Assembly: GCA_041665785.1 (NCBI GenBank)
Contig: JBAYIE010000016.1
Location: forward strand, 1-64,000
Length of the DNA stretch: 64,000 bases
Origin: JBAYIE01 sp041665785
GTDB taxonomy: Bacteria > Bacteroidota > Bacteroidia > UKL13-3
Direction of reading: 5' to 3'
A program made the translations under genes and the position numbers. Shown one piece after another: positions 49,335-58,146 of the stretch; the stretch's first letter is position 1; every line of letters starts with the position of its first letter. Below the pieces are notes generated by a model. It had not been told where the DNA came from, searched no databases, and saw only the letters and a program-made list of their open reading frames with translations.

Positions 49335-49469
49335 ATGGAACAAAAAGAACCGCATAAATTTATCGTTTGGATCAAGCGCCTTGGTGTTGCCGGTTTTTTG
49401 TTTTTTCTGATCAAAGGGCTGCTCTGGCTAATCATTCCTTATCTGATCGCTAAGGGATTTTTCAAATAA
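49335..49469 (+). CDS. Small single-span membrane protein (44 aa)
   Basis: A 44-residue product, MEQKEPHKFIVWIKRLG followed by one long hydrophobic stretch (about 18-41, with a Gly/Lys step) and a KGFFK end. A -7 box 24 nt upstream and the divergent neighbour with its own box support a real gene. The frame opens further upstream, but that part contains the promoter box. Function unknown; not a family I can name. Confidence 0.6.
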   Translation: MEQKEPHKFIVWIKRLGVAGFLFFLIKGLLWLIIPYLIAKGFFK

Positions 49470-49506
49470 CACGGTTAACATTTGCTGATTTTATTTATTT
49501 CGTTTG

Positions 49507-50604
49507 GTGCAACTACTCCATTATCAAATTGCGCTGACCCTGATTCCGGGAATCGGAGATGTTCTGGCCAAAAACCTAATCGGTTATTGTGGAAGTCTGG
49601 AAGCTGTTTTTTGCATGAAAAAACAGCAACTGATGCGTGTTCCGGGTATTGGTGAAAAACTGGCCCGGCAAATTGCAAGCTTCAGGGATTTTGACCGCGC
49701 GGAAGAAGAAGTTCAGTTTATCCGTAAAAATGGAATTCAGCCTTTGTTTTATCTGGATGAAGCCTATCCCCGGCGGTTGCGCGAAATTGAAGATGCCCCT
49801 GTTATGCTTTATACCAAAGGGAAAGCAGATCTGAACAATCCCAAATGTGTGGCTATTGTTGGAACCCGAAGGTCGACCGAATACGGTAAACTGATGACTG
49901 CAAAATTGGTAGAAGCCCTGAAACCTACAGGATGTCTTATACTTAGCGGACTTGCTCTGGGTATTGACAGTTTTGCACACAAGGCAGCATTGGATAATGA
50001 GTTGCCAACGGTTGGTGTGCTTGCGCATGGTCTTGATCGAATATATCCTCCGCAAAATCAACCCACTTCCCGTAAAATGGAATTGCAGGGAGGGGGATTG
50101 ATCACAGAATTTCACAGCGGTACGCAACCCGACAAGGTGAATTTCCCGCAGCGTAACCGTATTGTGGCAGGGCTGTGCGATGTTTTGGTAGTGATTGAAA
50201 CAGCTGTAAGAGGCGGTGCAATGATTACTGCCGAAATAGCCAATTCATATAACAAAGATATTCTTGCGGTGCCGGGAAGGTTGTCGGATGAATATTCCGC
50301 CGGATGCAACCGCCTGATTCATTTGAACAAAGCCGGAATCTTAACTTCTCCCCAGGATCTTTTTGAACTGATGAATTGGGATTTAAAACCCGGCAGAAAA
50401 AAATCAAGACAACCTTCTCTCTTTGATCTGAATACAGAAGACCAACATATTGTCACGTATATTCATAAGCATGTACGTACCGGAATTGATGCGTTGGTCA
50501 ACGACCTCTCGCTGGATCCCGGGCCCCTTTCTTTGCGTTTACTTGACCTTGAATTTAGAAATATTATTCGCACCTTGCCGGGGAAATTTTATGAACTGGT
50601 TTAA
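49507..50604 (+). CDS. dprA: DNA processing protein DprA
   Basis: A 365-residue protein that loads RecA on incoming single-stranded DNA in transformation. A short helix-hairpin-helix/SAM-like start (TLIPGIGDVLAKNLI) precedes the Rossmann-like DprA core (CVAIVGTRRSTEYG, LSGLALGIDSFAHKAAL, PQRNRIVAGLCDVLVVIE, GGAMITAEIA) and a C-terminal winged helix. No ATG is available at the N-terminus; GTG 49507 (VQLLHYQIALT) or TTG 49504 must serve. The phosphatase gene follows after 3 bp. Confidence 0.93.
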   Translation: MQLLHYQIALTLIPGIGDVLAKNLIGYCGSLEAVFCMKKQQLMRVPGIGEKLARQIASFRDFDRAEEEVQFIRKNGIQPLFYLDEAYPRRLREIEDAPVMLYTKGKADLNNPKCVAIVGTRRSTEYGKLMTAKLVEALKPTGCLILSGLALGIDSFAHKAALDNELPTVGVLAHGLDRIYPPQNQPTSRKMELQGGGLITEFHSGTQPDKVNFPQRNRIVAGLCDVLVVIETAVRGGAMITAEIANSYNKDILAVPGRLSDEYSAGCNRLIHLNKAGILTSPQDLFELMNWDLKPGRKKSRQPSLFDLNTEDQHIVTYIHKHVRTGIDALVNDLSLDPGPLSLRLLDLEFRNIIRTLPGKFYELV

Positions 50605-50607
50605 TAT

Positions 50608-51675
50608 ATGAAATGTATTTTATCGCTGATTACAGCATTTGGCCTACTGTTGCAGGGATTTGCCCAACAACCAACCCGACCCAAAAAAGTGATTCTGATG
50701 ATTGGAGACGGGATGGGAATCGCTCAGATAACAGCAGCCATGGCACGTTATACCGGTCGCAACGCATTTGAACGGTTTAAAGTAGTTGGCCTGAGTAAAA
50801 CATCATCGGCTGATGATTATGTAACCGATAGCGGTGCCGGTGCTACTGTATTTTCGATCGGCAAAAAAACATTCAACGGTGCCATTGGGGTAGATAAAGA
50901 TTCTATGCCTTCGGAGAACCTTTTCGAGAAAATGAAAAAAGTTCAGCGTGCTACAGGTGTTGTAGTTACTTCATCGATTACGCATGCCACTCCGGCTTCG
51001 TTTTATGCCCATGTACCCAGCAGAAAAAGTGCATTTCAGATTGCACGCTTCTTACTCAATGACCAGTGTGATATTGCTATTGGCGGAGGAGCACGTTTCT
51101 TTTTTGATCCCAGATACACAGCCGATTTTCAACGTCAATTACAAAAGAAAGGCTATACAACTTTGCTGGATTCAACTGCAACATTTACATATCAGACATC
51201 TCCAAAGTTAATTTATACGCTGGCAGGTGATGGAATGCCAACCATGCAGGAAGGACGTGGCGATTTTTTAACCAAAGCCAGTTTAAATGCGATGGAATTA
51301 TTGAACAAAAATCAGTTGGGTTACCTGTTAATGATTGAAGGTTCTCAAATAGATTGGGGCGGACACGATATGGATTTTGAATACATGAAACTGGAATTGC
51401 AGGATTTCAACGAAACCATCAATGCTGTATTGGACAGAGCAGAAAAGGAAGGCGATATTTTGGTGGTAGTAACTGCTGACCATGAAACCGGAGGATTATC
51501 GCTGAACGAAAATGCTGAAAATCGCTCTACCTTTAAACCCAGTTACTCATACAGTCATCACACGGGTGTGATGGTTCCGGTATATGCCTATGGGCCCGGG
51601 GCCTCTGAATTTGGCGGTACTTATGAAAACACGGAGATCTTCTTTAAACTAAAAAACCTACTGCAATTACCATGA
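50608..51675 (+). CDS. Alkaline phosphatase, periplasmic
   Basis: A 355-residue alkaline phosphatase of PhoA type. The signal peptide (1-19) ends GFA-QQ; metal and active-site residues are in ILMIGDGMG, YVTDSGAGAT (nucleophile serine), THATPASFYAH, MIEGSQIDWGGHDMD, TADHETGG and SYSHHTG. It hydrolyses phosphomonoesters in the periplasm. It is smaller than E. coli PhoA but within range for the phylum. Its stop overlaps the start of a small membrane protein (ATGA). Confidence 0.93.
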   Translation: MKCILSLITAFGLLLQGFAQQPTRPKKVILMIGDGMGIAQITAAMARYTGRNAFERFKVVGLSKTSSADDYVTDSGAGATVFSIGKKTFNGAIGVDKDSMPSENLFEKMKKVQRATGVVVTSSITHATPASFYAHVPSRKSAFQIARFLLNDQCDIAIGGGARFFFDPRYTADFQRQLQKKGYTTLLDSTATFTYQTSPKLIYTLAGDGMPTMQEGRGDFLTKASLNAMELLNKNQLGYLLMIEGSQIDWGGHDMDFEYMKLELQDFNETINAVLDRAEKEGDILVVVTADHETGGLSLNENAENRSTFKPSYSYSHHTGVMVPVYAYGPGASEFGGTYENTEIFFKLKNLLQLP

Positions 51676-51917
51676 ACGCCAGCCAATATTTATTACTTTC
51701 TATTGCCAGTGCGGTTGCATTAGGTTTATACCTGTTACTGCGAAGCGGTAAACTCACGCACCGCAATAAGAATATAATCCGGGGGGTCTTGTTTTCAGCC
51801 GCCATGATTTATCTGGGAGTGGATTTATATATGAAAGGCCGATATATTGCTTTATTGGCGGTAGCTGCCGGAAGTCTGGCTTTTGGCTATATGTTATTTA
51901 ATAACAAAGAAAAGTAA
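51672..51917 (+). CDS. Small three-helix membrane protein
   Basis: An 81-residue protein with three hydrophobic segments (about 5-23, 37-53 and 58-75) and a short charged loop RSGKLTHRNKN. It overlaps the alkaline phosphatase stop by 4 bp, so it is translationally coupled to it. No family recognised and no motif beyond the helices. It ends directly against the convergent hldD stop. Confidence 0.75.
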   Translation: MNASQYLLLSIASAVALGLYLLLRSGKLTHRNKNIIRGVLFSAAMIYLGVDLYMKGRYIALLAVAAGSLAFGYMLFNNKEK

Positions 51918-52883
51918 TTACCAGATTTTATGCTGAGCGAGGTAATTTCCAACATAGTCTTTTATACCTTCTTCAAGTGAGGTAAAAGCCTTGGTATAAC
52001 CGGCGAGGCGTAGGCGTTGCATGGAAGCTTCTGTAAAGTACTGATAGGTATCGCGGATATCTTCCGGTGTATCAAAATATTCAATATGCGCAGGTAATGC
52101 CATGGCTTTAAAAACGGCTCCGGCCAGATCATTAAAGCTACGGGCCTTTCCTGAACCCAGGTTATAAATACCGCTGTTCTTACGATTCAGCATCATATAC
52201 AAACATACATCGCAAAGATCTTTCACATAGATAAAATCACGTTGTTGTTCCCCATCTGCAATTCCGCTTTTATGTGAACGAAAGAGTCTTACGTGCCCGG
52301 TTTCTTGTATTTGTTGAAAGGCATGAAAAACAACGGAAGCCATTCTACCTTTATGGTATTCGTTTGGACCGTAAACATTGAAAAATTTTAATCCTGCCCA
52401 GAAATAAGGTTTCTCTTTTTGCAGCACTGCCCAATTATCGAAATCATTCTTTGACCGGCCATAAGGATTGAGCGGTTTGAGTAATGGTAACAAGGCTTCC
52501 TGATCATCGTATCCGTGTTCGCCTGCACCATAAGTAGCCGCCGATGATGCGTATAACAGGGCAATGCCTTCTTTTACACACGCTTTCCATAACTCTTTGG
52601 TGAACTCCAGATTAAGTTCCTTAAAGATTTGTTCATTCTTATCGGTGGTGTCTGTTCTTGCTCCTATATGAAATACAAACTGCACGCGATTGGCGTGTTC
52701 ACTGAACCATTGAAAGAATGCGGGACGGTTTATTTTTTCGGTAAATTGTTTGTTATCCAGATTGCGGCTCCGTTCAGGATGCCCGAAATCATCTACCAAT
52801 ACCAGATCATTATATCCGGCTGCATTGAGATAAGCCACCAGGCAGCTTCCTATAAATCCTTCGGCACCGGTTACTACAATCAT
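51918..52883 (-). CDS. hldD: ADP-L-glycero-D-manno-heptose 6-epimerase
   Basis: A 321-residue extended short-chain dehydrogenase that inverts C6 of ADP-heptose for lipopolysaccharide. The NADP fold GAEGFIGSCLVAYL (6-19), YASSAATYG, the catalytic YGRSK (Y-x3-K) and KFFNVYGPNEYHKGRMASVV are the HldD signature. A -7 box lies 19 nt upstream. No other LPS gene is adjacent. Confidence 0.95.
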   Translation of the reverse strand: MIVVTGAEGFIGSCLVAYLNAAGYNDLVLVDDFGHPERSRNLDNKQFTEKINRPAFFQWFSEHANRVQFVFHIGARTDTTDKNEQIFKELNLEFTKELWKACVKEGIALLYASSAATYGAGEHGYDDQEALLPLLKPLNPYGRSKNDFDNWAVLQKEKPYFWAGLKFFNVYGPNEYHKGRMASVVFHAFQQIQETGHVRLFRSHKSGIADGEQQRDFIYVKDLCDVCLYMMLNRKNSGIYNLGSGKARSFNDLAGAVFKAMALPAHIEYFDTPEDIRDTYQYFTEASMQRLRLAGYTKAFTSLEEGIKDYVGNYLAQHKIW

Positions 52884-52902
52884 CTTAAAAACATCTAGGT
52901 TT

Positions 52903-52910
52903 CAAAAATA
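52903..52910 (-). promoter_or_regulatory. -7 promoter box TATTTTTG for hldD
   Basis: Exact TAnnTTTG match on the minus strand, 19 nt upstream of the hldD ATG at 52883. Confidence 0.5.
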
Positions 52911-52969
52911 GGAATAATACTTTGAAATCAATTTTTGTAAACTGCTGTAAAGGATTCATCTATTTAGCC

Positions 52970-52977
52970 TACCTTTG
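52970..52977 (+). promoter_or_regulatory. -7 promoter box TACCTTTG for queD
   Basis: TACCTTTGCCC is the classic Bacteroidota form of the -7 box, 19 nt upstream of ATG 52997; it decides that start over an earlier in-frame codon. Confidence 0.6.
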
Positions 52978-52996
52978 CCCTTCGATTTTTATTCGG

Positions 52997-53422
52997 ATGA
53001 ACAATCGTAAAAAAACCGTTTATATAACACGCAAAGAGCATTTTAATGCTGCCCACCGGCTTTACAACCCTAAATGGACCCCGGAAGAAAATGAGGCATT
53101 TTTTGGCAAATGTGCCAATAAAAATTACCATGGACATAATTTTGATCTCTATGTTACCCTGAAAGGTGTAGCGCAAGACGATACCGGTATGGTCATGGAT
53201 CTGAAGAAATTAAAATCCGTAATCAAGGAGCATGTGATCGACAAACTTGATCATATGAATATTAATGAAGACGTGGCTTTTATGAAAGGACAGCTGGCTT
53301 CCATTGAAAATATTGTAATCGCGATTTGGGAAATTCTGGAGCCTCATATTGAGCTAGGTAAACTCCATTGTATCAAACTCATCGAAACCGAAAGAAATTA
53401 CGTAGAATATTATGGCGAATAA
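52997..53422 (+). CDS. queD: 6-carboxytetrahydropterin synthase-like (QueD/PTPS)
   Basis: A 141-residue T-fold enzyme. The zinc ligands are H20 in FNAAHRL and H45/H47 in NYHGHNFD, and the catalytic cysteine is C39 in FFGKCANKN. LDHMNINED and the closing IKLIETERN complete the PTPS/QueD signature. QueD makes 6-carboxytetrahydropterin for queuosine; the sister enzyme PTPS makes a biopterin precursor, and the FFGKCANKNYHGHN spacing leaves both possible. ATG 52997 follows a clean promoter box. Confidence 0.88.
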   Translation: MNNRKKTVYITRKEHFNAAHRLYNPKWTPEENEAFFGKCANKNYHGHNFDLYVTLKGVAQDDTGMVMDLKKLKSVIKEHVIDKLDHMNINEDVAFMKGQLASIENIVIAIWEILEPHIELGKLHCIKLIETERNYVEYYGE

Positions 53423-53479
53423 GAAATATTTTTTTCTGTCCTGAATATTTCTATATTCGTTTCAATAATATCCATTGCT

Positions 53480-54109
53480 ATGAAATTTAACACGCTCAAG
53501 TACACCTTGTTGTTCTGCGTTGCTTCTGTTTTCGCTTCATGCGGTAACTCCATTACCCAGGTATGGGACTATTACATCAAAAATGGTGTAGAAGTACATA
53601 AACAGGATGCAATCACCATTACCAAATCCGAACTTTTATACCGCAAAAGTGAAAAAGTGAGTAAAGCTCAACTTGAATTTGTGGCCTTCAAACAAGATGA
53701 CGCAAAATACCTGGTGATCGGGTCGCATAAAGTGGCCAAGAATTTTTATATACATGATACTTTGTATGCATTTGATGTGGTGAGTTTGTACAACAAAGTG
53801 CGTGGCGATGATTTTATACGCCAGATGGGAGACCTGAGCATTTATTTTACACATATTCCTTATGAAAATATTCAGAAATACCTGGAGAACGAAACGATAC
53901 TGCTCGACACCTTTGCGGTGAACAGGCCCACAAAATCGGAAACGGTTTATATTGATTACCAATTATCGCCAACCGTTTATATCAGTTTACCCAAAACTGG
54001 TGGCGCCAAACGTCCAAGCGATCTGGTACTCTGGGTTGGGCATCGCAAGCATGAAATGAGCTACAGCACTTTTAAGAAAATACTCAATGAAGTAAAAGAG
54101 TTTAATTAA
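53480..54109 (+). CDS. Predicted lipoprotein, unknown function
   Basis: A 209-residue exported protein with lipobox cysteine at residue 21 (SVFASC). The mature region is mixed alpha/beta with basic and aromatic residues and many short strands (AKYLVIGSHKVAK, ETVYIDYQLSPTVYIS). I recognise no family. A one-mismatch promoter box (TATATTCG) and the following terminator suggest a single-gene unit. Confidence 0.72.
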   Translation: MKFNTLKYTLLFCVASVFASCGNSITQVWDYYIKNGVEVHKQDAITITKSELLYRKSEKVSKAQLEFVAFKQDDAKYLVIGSHKVAKNFYIHDTLYAFDVVSLYNKVRGDDFIRQMGDLSIYFTHIPYENIQKYLENETILLDTFAVNRPTKSETVYIDYQLSPTVYISLPKTGGAKRPSDLVLWVGHRKHEMSYSTFKKILNEVKEFN

Positions 54110-54129
54110 CAAGATTTACTTTACAGAAT

Positions 54130-54160
54130 AACCGAATGAAACCCATTCGGTTATTTTTTT
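54130..54160 (+). terminator. Rho-independent terminator
   Basis: Stem ACCGAATG/CATTCGGT with a 5-nt loop, then TTA and T7. It lies about 20 bp past the lipoprotein stop and within the early open part of the fabD frame, excluding an upstream fabD start. Confidence 0.88.
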
Positions 54161-54165
54161 GTGCT

Positions 54166-54173
54166 TATTTTTG
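54166..54173 (+). promoter_or_regulatory. -7 promoter box TATTTTTG for fabD
   Basis: Exact TAnnTTTG match directly after the previous terminator and 25 nt before ATG 54199. Confidence 0.55.
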
Positions 54174-54198
54174 CCTTTTACCATACAATTCAAAACAT

Positions 54199-55080
54199 AT
54201 GAAAGCATATATTTTTCCTGGCCAGGGATCTCAGTTTACCGGAATGGGCAAAGACTTATACGTTACCAATACGGAAGCGAAAGCTTTGTTTGAACGCGCT
54301 AACACTATTTTAGGTTTTCGTATATCCGATACCATGTTTACCGGAAGCGATGAAGAGCTGAAACAAACCCGGATTACTCAACCGGCAATTTTTTTACATG
54401 CAGTAATAAAGGCACAGGTTGCCGGAGAATCTTTTACTCCCGATATGGTTGCCGGTCATTCGCTGGGTGAATTCTCAGCTCTGGTTGCCAATAAAACCCT
54501 GCAATTTGAAGATGGATTAATTTTGGTTTACAAACGCGCACTGGCTATGCAAAAAGCATGCGAACTTACTCCATCAACCATGGCTGCAGTGTTGGGACTT
54601 GAAGATTCCAAAGTGGAAGAAATTTGTGCTTCCATTACCGATGAAATTGTGGTACCGGCCAATTACAATTGTCCGGGACAATTGGTTATCTCGGGAAGTA
54701 TTGAAGGCATCAACAAAGCCTGCGAATTGATGAAAGCAGCAGGTGCCAAACGGGCATTGGTTTTACCCGTAGGTGGTGCATTTCACTCGCCGTTGATGGA
54801 ACCAGCACGTATCGAATTGCAGGAGGCTATTCTTGCCACTTCCTTTCAGACACCGGTTTGTCCGGTCTTTCAAAACGTAACAGCCAAAGGCGTAATGGAT
54901 ATAGATCAAATTCGTACTAACCTGATTGCGCAATTAACGGCTCCTGTTAAATGGACGCAAAGTGTGCAAGCTATGGTGGCTGCCGGTGCAACAGAATTTA
55001 TTGAATGCGGACCCGGAAATGTATTACAAGGTTTGGTCAGAAAAATTCAGAAAGATGCGGTAACAAGTGCTGTTGCTTAA
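54199..55080 (+). CDS. fabD: Malonyl-CoA:ACP transacylase
   Basis: A 293-residue acyltransferase that loads malonate onto ACP for fatty acid synthesis. FPGQGSQFTGMG (6-17), the nucleophile S88 in AGHSLGE, R in YKRALAMQ, the histidine in GGAFHSPLM and FIECGPGNVL are all present. The ATG at 54199 is chosen because an earlier in-frame ATG lies within the preceding terminator, before the promoter box. Confidence 0.95.
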   Translation: MKAYIFPGQGSQFTGMGKDLYVTNTEAKALFERANTILGFRISDTMFTGSDEELKQTRITQPAIFLHAVIKAQVAGESFTPDMVAGHSLGEFSALVANKTLQFEDGLILVYKRALAMQKACELTPSTMAAVLGLEDSKVEEICASITDEIVVPANYNCPGQLVISGSIEGINKACELMKAAGAKRALVLPVGGAFHSPLMEPARIELQEAILATSFQTPVCPVFQNVTAKGVMDIDQIRTNLIAQLTAPVKWTQSVQAMVAAGATEFIECGPGNVLQGLVRKIQKDAVTSAVA

Positions 55081-55099
55081 TCGTGGATTGCCGGATTCA

Positions 55100-55702
55100 T
55101 TAATTCCACTGAGGATCTTCCGGAGAATCGGCCATATACGCAAAATCAGGACCAAGTGTACGCACCAGATTGGACCACATATTCTCCAGATCATCGTCGA
55201 ACACAACACGGTTGTTGCTTTCGGTTAACCACCACGCTTTGTTTTCAATTTCCTGGATGAGTTGTCCGGATTCCCATCCTGAATAACCGATAAAGAATTT
55301 AAAATCTTCGGGTTTGAGCACATTCCTTTTGATGAGATCGTTGACCAGGCCAATATCTCCACCCCAATAAATACCATTGGCAATCTGTTGAGAACCATCA
55401 ATAAGGTCGCCTGATTTGTGTATAAAATGAAGGGTATTGGGTTCAACAGGTCCTCCATAATAAACAGGATGTTCGGTCAACAATAAATCGGGAACTACAT
55501 CTCGGGTGGTGATATTAAGCAGACGATTCAAAACAAACCCGACTGTTCCATCCTCCGAATGTTCTCCCAATAAAACAACGGTTCTCCGGAATTTCATATC
55601 ATCCAGAAAAGGTTCACTCAGCAGTAAACTACCTTTATGGGGCTGATCAAATTTTCTATCGATGCGAATAAGGTTCAAAGCTGCTTGTTTTAAGAATAAC
55701 AT
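55100..55702 (-). CDS. YqgE/AlgH family protein
   Basis: A 200-residue UPF0301 protein: GSLLLSEPFLDDMKFRRTVVLL, GTVGFVLNR, YYGGPVEPNTLHFIH and FIGYSGWESGQL are the family signatures. AlgH/YqgE has a compact alpha/beta fold with unsettled biochemical role. I use ATG 55702, not a TTG two codons earlier. It converges with fabD, 19 bp apart. Confidence 0.92.
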   Translation of the reverse strand: MLFLKQAALNLIRIDRKFDQPHKGSLLLSEPFLDDMKFRRTVVLLGEHSEDGTVGFVLNRLLNITTRDVVPDLLLTEHPVYYGGPVEPNTLHFIHKSGDLIDGSQQIANGIYWGGDIGLVNDLIKRNVLKPEDFKFFIGYSGWESGQLIQEIENKAWWLTESNNRVVFDDDLENMWSNLVRTLGPDFAYMADSPEDPQWN

Positions 55703-55761
55703 TAACAAGATATGAAATGTTTCATGATTATTCCTTCTTCAAATTATGTTAAAATTGCAGT

Positions 55762-56535
55762 ATGGCTAAGAAGTCCATTTCTGAACTTAGAACGCAATAC
55801 CTGAATTCTGAACGTCGGTTTCTGGAAGGTCCGAGATCCAGAACCCGCGAGTTTTTATTTGTGTTCAAGGTATTGGCCGAGTTCATCAAAGGTTTCAGAC
55901 GTTTGCATTTTATCGGACCTTGTATCACTGTTTTCGGAAGTGCCCGTTTTGTTGAAGGACATCCCTTTTATGACAAGGCGCGCGAAATGGGCAGGGCTAT
56001 GAGCGACCTTGGATTTGCTGTAATTACCGGTGGCGGACCCGGAATAATGGAAGCAGCCAACCGGGGTGCCTTCGAAAATGGCGGACGCTCCATCGGTTGC
56101 AATATTGTATTGCCACATGAACAACGTGAGAATCCTTATGTAAACCGTTCGGTTGAATTTCGTTATTTTTTCGTACGAAAAATTTTGCTCGTAAAATATT
56201 CTTACGGTTTCGTCATTATGCCGGGCGGCTGGGGAACCATGGACGAGATGTTTGAAGCCCTGACGCTTATTCAAACCCGTAAGATTCGTGAATTTCCCGT
56301 GGTTTTATTTGGTCGTGAATACTGGAAAAACCTGATCGAACTGACCGAAGATATGATTGAAAACAAAACCATTGATGCACAGGAAATCAAGGAATCGCTT
56401 CTGATTACCGACTCTATTGAAGAAACAGTAGCTCATATTCGCAAACACAGTATTGAAGCATTCGGATTAAAAAAGGGAAGGCGTATACGTCCGATGCGCT
56501 TTATTGGCGAATGGTTTTACCCCCGCAGTGCTTAA
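55762..56535 (+). CDS. LOG-family nucleotide phosphoribohydrolase-like
   Basis: A 257-residue Rossmann-like protein of the TIGR00730 group. TVFGSARFVEGHPFYDKA, VITGGGPGIMEAANRGA and the active-site MPGGWGTMDEMFE are the LOG motifs; the arginine and glutamate of PGGxGTxxE are there. Members release free base from nucleoside 5'-monophosphates. N-terminal residues 1-50 and the RRIRPMRFIGEWF tail are extras relative to plant LOGs but common in this group. Confidence 0.9.
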   Translation: MAKKSISELRTQYLNSERRFLEGPRSRTREFLFVFKVLAEFIKGFRRLHFIGPCITVFGSARFVEGHPFYDKAREMGRAMSDLGFAVITGGGPGIMEAANRGAFENGGRSIGCNIVLPHEQRENPYVNRSVEFRYFFVRKILLVKYSYGFVIMPGGWGTMDEMFEALTLIQTRKIREFPVVLFGREYWKNLIELTEDMIENKTIDAQEIKESLLITDSIEETVAHIRKHSIEAFGLKKGRRIRPMRFIGEWFYPRSA

Positions 56536-56600
56536 TATTACAAGGCTGAAAGGCTCAACTGTCGCGTTTCTTTCGTTAATTGCATCGTTTTTTTAATATC

Positions 56601-58145
56601 ATGAAACACCAGACCGATTCCGGAATCCAGATTCAACCTGTTTATTCCACCCCTGTTGAATCGCTTGAAAAGCCGGGTGAATTTCCCTTTACCCGTGGCA
56701 TTCAACCCGACATGTACCGAGGCCGCTTATGGACCATGCGGCAATATGCAGGCTTCTCTACGGCCGAAGAAAGCAACAAACGGTATAAGTATTTGCTGGC
56801 CAATGGTACCACAGGTCTGAGCGTAGCCTTTGATTTACCAACTCAGATCGGGTACGACAGTGATCATTCCATGAGCTCCGGTGAAGTAGGGAAAGTTGGC
56901 GTAGCTATAGATTCGCTGCGCGATATAGAGATTTTGTTTGATGGCATTTCACTGGAGAATATCACCACCTCCATGACAATTAATGCAACGGCCTCAACCT
57001 TGCTGGCTTTTTATATTGCCCTGGCAAAAAAACAGGGAGCTGATATCCGCAAAATTTCCGGAACCATTCAAAACGATATCCTGAAAGAATATGCTGCACG
57101 CGGAACCTATATCTACCCGCCCAAACCAAGCATGCGGATCATTACCGACATTTTTGAATACTGCAGCAAGGAAGTACCCAAATGGAACACCATTTCGATT
57201 TCAGGTTATCATATTCGCGAAGCAGGTTCTACAGCTGTTCAGGAAATAGCCTTCACCCTTGCCAATGCAAAAGCATATACTCAGGCTGCAATCGAAAAAG
57301 GACTTGACATCAATGTATTTGGTCAACGCCTCTCCTTTTTCTTCAATGCACACAACAACTTTTTTGAAGAAATAGCGAAATTCAGAGCAGCCCGTCGGAT
57401 GTGGGCTCAAATGTCTAAAGAACTCGGCGCCACACATCCCAAAGCCCAGATGTTGCGATTTCATACACAAACCGGTGGTTCTACTTTACAGGCACAACAA
57501 GCCGACAATAATATCATCCGTGTTACGCTACAGGCTCTGGCAGCAGTAATGGGCGGAACACAAAGTCTGCATACCAACGGGTTTGATGAAGCACTGAGTC
57601 TGCCTACCGAGAATGCCGCCCGTATTGCCCTGCGTACACAACAAGTAATTGCGTATGAAAGCGGCGTAACCGATACAGTGGATCCCATGGGAGGAAGTTA
57701 TTTTGTAGAGGAACTGACACAACAAATAGAAACTGCTGCATGGGATTATATCCGGAAGATTGATGCCTTAGGCGGTTCTGTAAATGCCATCGAACAAGGA
57801 TTTATTCAGAAAGAAATAGCAGATGCTGCATACCGGTATCAGACAGCGATAGAAGACAAAGAAAAAATTGTAGTGGGTGTAAATCAATATGCATCCGATC
57901 AGGATATAAATCCTCCGGTTTTGCGCGTTGATGATTCCATTCAGAAAGTACAGGTTGATAAATTAAAACAGGTAAAAGCTGAGCGGAACCATGAACAGGT
58001 AAAGTCTTTACTTTTAAAACTGGAACAACAGGCCAAAGATGGAACCAACCTGATGCCAACGCTGATTGATGCTGCAGAAGCCTATGTAACCTTAGGTGAA
58101 ATTGCCGATACCTTTCGGGGTGTTTTTGGCGAATATCGGGCCTGA
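56601..58145 (+). CDS. Methylmalonyl-CoA mutase, catalytic domain only
   Basis: A 514-residue B12-dependent mutase TIM barrel. RGIQPDMYRGRLWTMRQYAG (the Tyr of methylmalonyl type), FDLPTQIGYDSDH, TSMTINATA, ISGYHIREAG (His) and TQTGGSTLQAQQADNN are present. The protein ends without the cobalamin-binding D-x-H-x-x-G domain, so a separate small subunit must be encoded elsewhere; none is next to it. The tyrosine suggests methylmalonyl-CoA rather than isobutyryl-CoA, but other acyl-CoA mutases of this length exist. ATG 56601 is preferred to a TTG seven codons earlier. Confidence 0.88.
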   Translation: MKHQTDSGIQIQPVYSTPVESLEKPGEFPFTRGIQPDMYRGRLWTMRQYAGFSTAEESNKRYKYLLANGTTGLSVAFDLPTQIGYDSDHSMSSGEVGKVGVAIDSLRDIEILFDGISLENITTSMTINATASTLLAFYIALAKKQGADIRKISGTIQNDILKEYAARGTYIYPPKPSMRIITDIFEYCSKEVPKWNTISISGYHIREAGSTAVQEIAFTLANAKAYTQAAIEKGLDINVFGQRLSFFFNAHNNFFEEIAKFRAARRMWAQMSKELGATHPKAQMLRFHTQTGGSTLQAQQADNNIIRVTLQALAAVMGGTQSLHTNGFDEALSLPTENAARIALRTQQVIAYESGVTDTVDPMGGSYFVEELTQQIETAAWDYIRKIDALGGSVNAIEQGFIQKEIADAAYRYQTAIEDKEKIVVGVNQYASDQDINPPVLRVDDSIQKVQVDKLKQVKAERNHEQVKSLLLKLEQQAKDGTNLMPTLIDAAEAYVTLGEIADTFRGVFGEYRA

Positions 58146-58146
58146 T

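Noticed and set aside
54136..54198. Upstream fabD start giving 21 extra residues
   Set aside because: The extension is encoded across a terminator hairpin and the promoter box.
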